This document shows positions 60,546 to 64,000 of a stretch of DNA of 64,000 nucleotides, piece after piece; positions within the stretch are counted from its first letter, which is position 1, and each line of letters opens with the position of its first letter. Source of the stretch: RGIG1995 sp045587445 (GTDB lineage: Bacteria > Bacillota > Clostridia > Oscillospirales > CAG-272); contig JAZNCH010000002.1 in NCBI GenBank assembly GCA_045587445.1, forward strand, positions 43,549-107,548, in the 5' to 3' direction. Below the pieces are notes generated by a model. It had not been told where the DNA came from. It did no database searches and saw nothing but the letters and a program-made list of their open reading frames with translations. Made by a program: the position numbers and the translations under genes.

Positions 60546-60726
60546 TCCCCTTTAGGTTAATAAAATAAAGTTTTCCACACCCCAATGGTGTAACTTTTCC
60601 ACAAAACTAACACAATTTTCCACAATTCTCCCCGCATTTCAACGAAAGTAAGGGAAAAAATCTGTTCACAAAAAGTTTACCAACAAAGTTTTCCACACCT
60701 GTGGAAAACTTTTGTGTTGACAAAAA
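60546..60726. promoter_or_regulatory. DnaA-box-like array upstream of the Rex-like/DnaD/loader operon
   Basis: TTTTCCACA occurs at 60571-60579, 60595-60603, 60616-60624 and 60689-60697 on the plus strand and at 60700-60708 on the minus strand. The last two form the palindrome AAAGTTTTCCACA / TGTGGAAAACTTT (60685-60697 and 60700-60712). The same 9-mer occurs three times in oriC. No other gene lies in the gap. Confidence 0.75.
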
Positions 60727-61734
60727 TTACGGACGAGCGACTGCATTTAGGTTCGTTTTGGCAATGTTTCCAATCTTATATTCAAAGTATCCTTGAACGG
60801 CAATCATAGCCGCATTGTCCCCGCAATATTTCAGCGAAGGAATAGCGAGAGTAAGATTTTTTTGTTCAGCAAATTTTTTCAAACCCTCACGAAGATGAGA
60901 ATTTGCGGCAACTCCGCCCGCGACAACAAGCGTGTTGTAACCCGTTATATCAATAGCAGATGCAAGCTTTGTGATTACCGAATCGACAATCGTCTTAGTG
61001 AGGGAAGCCGCAACGTCTTCGCGGTTTATTTCTTCTCCTTTTTGTTCTGCGTTATGCAGATAATTTATTACGGCGGTTTTAAGTCCGCTGAAGGAATAAT
61101 CGAGATTATCGCCCGATACCGATGCCGAGGGAAATTTTATAGCTTTAGAGTTACCCTCAGAAGCGAGCTTATCCATTACTGCACCTCCCGGATAGGGAAT
61201 ACCCATAACACGAGCTATTTTGTCAAAACATTCACCGACAGCATCGTCTCTGGTTCTGCCGAATGTTTCATAGTCGGTGTAACTTTTTACGTTAATAATA
61301 GATGTATGTCCCCCCGATGCCGCAAGAGCCAAAAAGGGCGGCTTTATTTTGTTTTCGATATACGATGCCGCAATATGTCCTTTGATATGGTTTACCGGAA
61401 TAAGAGGCTTTTGGTTTGCAAATGCAAGACCTTTTGCGAAATTAACACCGGTAAGCAAAGCTCCTATAAGTCCGGGTGCATAGCTTACAGCGATAGCGTC
61501 AACGTCTTTTATTGTAATATTGGATTTTTCAAGCGCTTCGTAGGTTATTTTGGAAAGAGCTTCCGCGTGTGCGCGGCTTGCAATTTCGGGAACAACGCCG
61601 CCGTAAAGCGCGTGTATATCTATTTGACTTGCAATAATAGAAGCTTTTATTTCAATATCCTGTGTTGCTTCGTCGATGGCGGCTATTGCCGCCGCTGTTT
61701 CGTCGCAAGAGCTTTCTATAGCCAAGATAAGCAT
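60727..61734 (-). CDS. tsaD: tRNA N6-adenosine threonylcarbamoyltransferase TsaD
   Basis: TsaD, with TsaB and TsaE, makes t6A37 in tRNAs reading ANN codons. The 335-residue protein has the ASKHA start ILAIESSCDETAAAI, the metal motif HIKGHIAA near 111-118, and GQ-like ALAASGGHTS. The C-terminal VVAGGVAANSHLR and KYCGDNAAMIA are typical. It follows rimI by 12 bases. tsaB and tsaE are outside the window. Confidence 0.97.
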   Translation of the reverse strand: MLILAIESSCDETAAAIAAIDEATQDIEIKASIIASQIDIHALYGGVVPEIASRAHAEALSKITYEALEKSNITIKDVDAIAVSYAPGLIGALLTGVNFAKGLAFANQKPLIPVNHIKGHIAASYIENKIKPPFLALAASGGHTSIINVKSYTDYETFGRTRDDAVGECFDKIARVMGIPYPGGAVMDKLASEGNSKAIKFPSASVSGDNLDYSFSGLKTAVINYLHNAEQKGEEINREDVAASLTKTIVDSVITKLASAIDITGYNTLVVAGGVAANSHLREGLKKFAEQKNLTLAIPSLKYCGDNAAMIAVQGYFEYKIGNIAKTNLNAVARP

Positions 61735-61746
61735 ATCGTTATCCTT

Positions 61747-62193
61747 TCAAATGTTTTTTTCCATAACTATACCGTTTTCAAGCGGGGAGGTATAATAGTT
61801 TTTTCTGATTCCAATAGGCTTAAAGCCGTTTTTTAAATAAAGATTTTTTGCATTTTCGTTTGATTCGCGTACTTCAAGAGTGATACGCGTAACGCTTTTT
61901 TGTTTAAAAATATCAAACATTTTATTTATCATTTCTTGAGCTATTCCGCGTTTTCTGTAGTCGGGACTTACTGCAATATTTAATAGCTCTCCTTCTTCAA
62001 ATAGATGAAACAGACAAATATAGCCCACTATTTTGTTGTCTACGGTTGCAGTAAAAAGACTTATAACCTGTTCATTTGCCATACTGTCGGCAAAGCTTTT
62101 GCGCGACCAAGGCGTAGAAAAGCAGAGAGCTTCAAATTCTGCGATTTTGTCAAGATGTTCTTCGGTTGTCGGAATAATATTAATGTTATGCAT
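61747..62193 (-). CDS. rimI: Ribosomal-protein-alanine N-acetyltransferase RimI-like
   Basis: The 148-residue GNAT-fold acetyltransferase has the acetyl-CoA loop in VSPDYRKRGIAQEMI (residues about 73-88) and ends with LEVRESNENAKNLYLKNGF, the strongest RimI-like mark. Genomic linkage to tsaD is the classic arrangement. Its start overlaps the phosphatase gene by 8 bases. Confidence 0.92.
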   Translation of the reverse strand: MHNINIIPTTEEHLDKIAEFEALCFSTPWSRKSFADSMANEQVISLFTATVDNKIVGYICLFHLFEEGELLNIAVSPDYRKRGIAQEMINKMFDIFKQKSVTRITLEVRESNENAKNLYLKNGFKPIGIRKNYYTSPLENGIVMEKNI

Positions 62194-62683
62194 TTGTTTC
62201 GCCGCCCGAAAGTAAAAACATATTTTTTATTTGCTCTGTAATTTCGGCAAGACATTTATCGTAGACTTCCTGAGATTGTCCGAATGGGTCGGTGATAGGC
62301 TTTTCAAAAGAGGTTACTTTTGATGCGAGAAGCGGAAAGCTTTGTATAATCATCATAGCGTGTCCCGCGCCTATACCTATAATTAAATCTGCCGATTCCA
62401 TTATGCCCATATTTAATTGACGAGCAACGTGTTCGTTATAATTATTTCGCTCTGTAGATTCGATTCCCGCTTTATTAAGCGCAACTTTTGCTTTTTCGTT
62501 TATGGGTGCGCCTTTGTCTGCTATAATACCTGCGGAAGATGCAATATACTTTCCGTTGCCGTATTTATTCAGCACGGCCATAGCCATAGGGCTGCGGCAG
62601 GTGTTGCCGGTACAAACGAAGCAGACCTTAAGGGGCTGGTTTTCTTCAATAATATTCTTGCCGATTTCCTGTGTTTGTGTCAT
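62186..62683 (-). CDS. Low-molecular-weight protein tyrosine/arginine phosphatase
   Basis: The 165-residue protein has the P-loop VCFVCTGNTCRSPMA with catalytic Cys and Arg, and the general-acid DP in ITDPFG. It is about YwlE-sized, and the tyrosine/arginine choice cannot be read with certainty. The first ATG, at 62683, is chosen; an in-frame TTG upstream lacks a Shine-Dalgarno. It sits 49 bases after a dCMP deaminase and overlaps rimI. Confidence 0.88.
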   Translation of the reverse strand: MTQTQEIGKNIIEENQPLKVCFVCTGNTCRSPMAMAVLNKYGNGKYIASSAGIIADKGAPINEKAKVALNKAGIESTERNNYNEHVARQLNMGIMESADLIIGIGAGHAMMIIQSFPLLASKVTSFEKPITDPFGQSQEVYDKCLAEITEQIKNMFLLSGGETNA

Positions 62684-62732
62684 ATCGTATAACCTATATA
62701 TAATAAGGAAGGAAATTTTCAAAAAACGGACT

Positions 62733-63221
62733 TTAGTATCCGAAAGTACCCGAAAGACTATCGTCGTTTTCTATCCATTCGGAAACGTTGATTGTGCGGT
62801 ATTCATCGTTTGTATCTCTGACGACAACCTTTTCTATTCCGGCATTGATAACCATACGCTTACACATACTGCAGCACGTGGTTCCGGACAAAAGCTCGTG
62901 AGTGTCTGGAGAAATACAAGCAAGGTAGAGTGTAGCACCAAGAGTCTGTTCACGGCTTGCCGCAATAATAGCGTTAGCTTCTGCGTGAACGGAACGGCAA
63001 AGCTCGTATCGTTCTCCGCGCGGAATGTTAAGCTTTTCTCTGTAACAGAATTTAAGGTCGCAGCAGTTTTTTCTACCGCGAGGTGCTCCTGCGTAACCGG
63101 TTGATACGATTGTATCATTTTTTACTATAATAGCACCGAAAAGGCGGCGGAGGCAAGTGCCTCTTTCTGCAACGGTTTGCGCAATATCAAGATAGTAGTT
63201 GTCTTTTGTAACTCTTTCCAT
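62733..63221 (-). CDS. dCMP deaminase (ComEB family)
   Basis: The enzyme turns dCMP into dUMP for thymidylate synthesis; in Bacillus the homologue is ComEB. The 162-residue protein has the zinc/catalytic HAE at 79-81 (SVHAEANAI) and CCSMC near 116-120, with NCCDLKFC near 52-59 as extra cysteines typical of this group. It follows a small hypothetical gene by 19 bases. Confidence 0.92.
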   Translation of the reverse strand: MERVTKDNYYLDIAQTVAERGTCLRRLFGAIIVKNDTIVSTGYAGAPRGRKNCCDLKFCYREKLNIPRGERYELCRSVHAEANAIIAASREQTLGATLYLACISPDTHELLSGTTCCSMCKRMVINAGIEKVVVRDTNDEYRTINVSEWIENDDSLSGTFGY

Positions 63222-63240
63222 TATGTATTCGCTCCTTTAA

Positions 63241-63579
63241 TTATCTATAATATTTGTAATAGGCAATAACAGTTCTGTGGATGTTATCGTGTTCAACGTC
63301 GGGGCCCGAAAGTATTATGCCCTCAAGGCTCATAAGCTCAGAGGCGGTCATTTCGGAAATTTTAACTCTAAATTTAACGACACCGTCGGAAAGAACAATA
63401 AGTTCACCGTCTCTTACCGCAAAACAGCCGTCGTGCCCAATAACGATGTCCATACCGTCATCTTGACGTTCAGTTACATATTTAATATGTTTGCCGTTCA
63501 TACGTTCAGCCATTTCCTGTTTAAAGCGTAGGCTGTTTTCGTTGTGCGGTTTGGTAAGACGCTTAAAAAGTTTGAACAT
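63241..63579 (-). CDS. Hypothetical protein, 112 residues
   Basis: I do not recognise this protein. It is soluble, with a basic N-terminal helix (FKLFKRLTKPHNEN), a beta-rich middle (YVTERQDDGMDIVIGHDGCF, GELIVLSDGVVKFRV) and an acidic turn before VIAYYKYYR. ATG at 63579 has GGTG upstream. It is the first gene of the dCMP deaminase/phosphatase/rimI/tsaD operon, with a promoter at 63617-63646. Confidence 0.75.
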   Translation of the reverse strand: MFKLFKRLTKPHNENSLRFKQEMAERMNGKHIKYVTERQDDGMDIVIGHDGCFAVRDGELIVLSDGVVKFRVKISEMTASELMSLEGIILSGPDVEHDNIHRTVIAYYKYYR

Positions 63580-63616
63580 TAAATTCACCAAATTAAAAAA
63601 ATTATCATATTAATAT

Positions 63617-63646
63617 ATTATACCATAAAGGCAAACAATTTTACAA
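63617..63646 (-). promoter_or_regulatory. Promoter of the tsaD-side operon
   Basis: TTGTAA and TATAAT are separated by 18 bases on the minus strand, just upstream of the 112-residue gene. Confidence 0.6.
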
Positions 63647-63774
63647 TAGGTTTACTTCAATTTTATTATATATAAAAATAAAATAAAAAACAAAAAGAAA
63701 AATAAAATAATACCAATATTGCAGCTCTCGAAGAATAAGTAAAGAAATAAATAAAGAGAAAAAATGATGAAACG

Positions 63775-63804
63775 TTGTATAAAATTGCCACAAGTGGTTA
63801 CAAT
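63775..63804 (+). promoter_or_regulatory. Possible upstream rRNA promoter P1
   Basis: TTGTAT and TACAAT are separated by 18 bases. Tandem promoters are common before rRNA operons, but this one is weak. Confidence 0.3.
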
Positions 63805-63869
63805 AGAAAAGGTGCAATTGACCATAATTTACAAAGTGAAAAAAAGTTGAAATTTTTTTAAAAAACCTA

Positions 63870-63898
63870 TTGACAATTAAGGAGCATAGTGATATAAT
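63870..63898 (+). promoter_or_regulatory. Consensus promoter of a ribosomal RNA operon
   Basis: TTGACA (63870-63875) and TATAAT (63893-63898) are perfect with a 17-base spacer and an A/T-rich upstream tract. Confidence 0.85.
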
Positions 63899-63905
63899 GG
63901 TCAAG

Positions 63906-64000
63906 CTGTCGCACTTGAGGGTGCGGCGGAGACGGTCCTTGAAAATTGAACAACGAGAGAAAGTACAAAGCACAAAGTATGGAAACAGAAAGTGTAGAAG
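63906..64000 (+). ncRNA. Start of the rRNA operon leader
   Basis: The transcript should begin near 63905. GTCGCAC / GGTGCGGC can form a hairpin at about 63907-63926, and CTTGAAAATTGAACAACG is the leader motif commonly seen upstream of 16S rRNA in Firmicutes. The 16S gene itself is not in the window. Confidence 0.7.

Larger units (their letters stand above)
63592..63869. other. AT-rich intergenic region before the rRNA operon
   Basis: The region holds the minus-strand promoter at 63617-63646 and a very A-rich tract from about 63640 to 63770. Runs of A and T just before 63870 may act as an UP element for the rRNA promoter. I see no gene. Confidence 0.6.

Noticed and set aside
60685..60712. Palindrome as a tsaD terminator
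   Set aside because: It has no T tract on the minus strand, and each arm contains the DnaA-box-like TTTTCCACA, so regulation is the better reading, although a terminator cannot be excluded.
60793..61836. Long plus-strand frame opposite tsaD
   Set aside because: At 347 residues it is long, but it is antisense to an unmistakable tsaD, is cysteine- and arginine-rich as shadows are, and matches no family.
63906..64000. 16S rRNA gene
   Set aside because: Only promoter and leader are present; none of the conserved 16S start (AGAGTTTGATC-type) is seen before the window ends.
1..64000. Transposase, integrase, prophage or tRNA genes
   Set aside because: None was recognised on either strand by reading; the repeats here lack an encoded transposase.

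Overview
The window is a low-GC, densely coded chromosomal segment from a spore-forming Clostridia-type Firmicute. The evidence is the set of genes it carries: spoIIE, spoVS, rny-ymdB, Rex, ndoA/MazF, DnaD and a DnaI-type helicase loader, remB, tmcAL, a PF12897-type aspartate aminotransferase, and families common in gut Oscillospirales-like bacteria (DUF5722, DUF6062, DUF6809). The species cannot be fixed from sequence alone. The window covers the replication origin (dnaA-oriC-dnaN-recF-remB-gyrB ... gyrA) and ends in the promoter and leader of what looks like a ribosomal RNA operon whose 16S gene lies just beyond base 64000.

Layout. 1-16.7 kb: a truncated exported DUF5722 protein, a DUF1846 protein, then mostly minus-strand genes: rex, a LysR regulator, a phosphodiesterase, an acyl-ACP thioesterase, class II aldolase, a divergent XRE/DUF6809 pair with twin palindromic operators, tmcAL facing ackA, an O-antigen-ligase-like membrane protein, spoVS, ymdB, rny, and an overlooked 32-residue membrane microprotein upstream of rny. 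16.9-29.1 kb, plus strand: an orphan solute-binding lipoprotein, a sugar/acid cluster (LarA-like protein, a deleted PHP pseudogene, gnd, a PfkB kinase), a degenerate MNT/HEPN pair, galK, a small membrane protein, walJ, an APC permease, and a winged-helix/LicC-like cytidylyltransferase fusion. 29.2-40.5 kb: spoIIE, orphan ndoA, a TIGR01212 radical SAM protein, an EF-G paralogue, mnmE, an OGG glycosylase, a DUF6062 protein and thiI. 40.8-43.5 kb: jag, yidC, yidD, rnpA and rpmH on the minus strand, divergent from dnaA.

43.6-55.1 kb is the origin block. DnaA-box-like sites fill the dnaA-dnaN gap. gyrB and gyrA are separated by a 1-phosphofructokinase gene and a DUF559 (Vsr-like nuclease fold) gene preceded by two inverted copies of a modular palindromic repeat. 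55.1-63.6 kb: tyrS, an aspartate aminotransferase, and a minus-strand replication operon (Rex-like protein, DnaD, DnaI) whose upstream gap holds five TTTTCCACA sites. Beyond it lies a tsaD-rimI-phosphatase-dCMP deaminase operon.

How the parts connect. Most genes serve replication, tRNA modification (mnmE, thiI, tmcAL, tsaD), membrane insertion, fermentation (ackA, rex, aldolase) and sporulation. The items most worth a second look are the DnaA-box array in front of a Rex-like/primosome operon, the DUF559-plus-variable-stem-repeat element between gyrB and gyrA, a dispersed modular palindromic repeat family (five loci plus a 103-bp tandem duplication), the XRE operators, and the rny-linked microprotein. 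No tRNA gene, CRISPR array, transposase or prophage was recognised.
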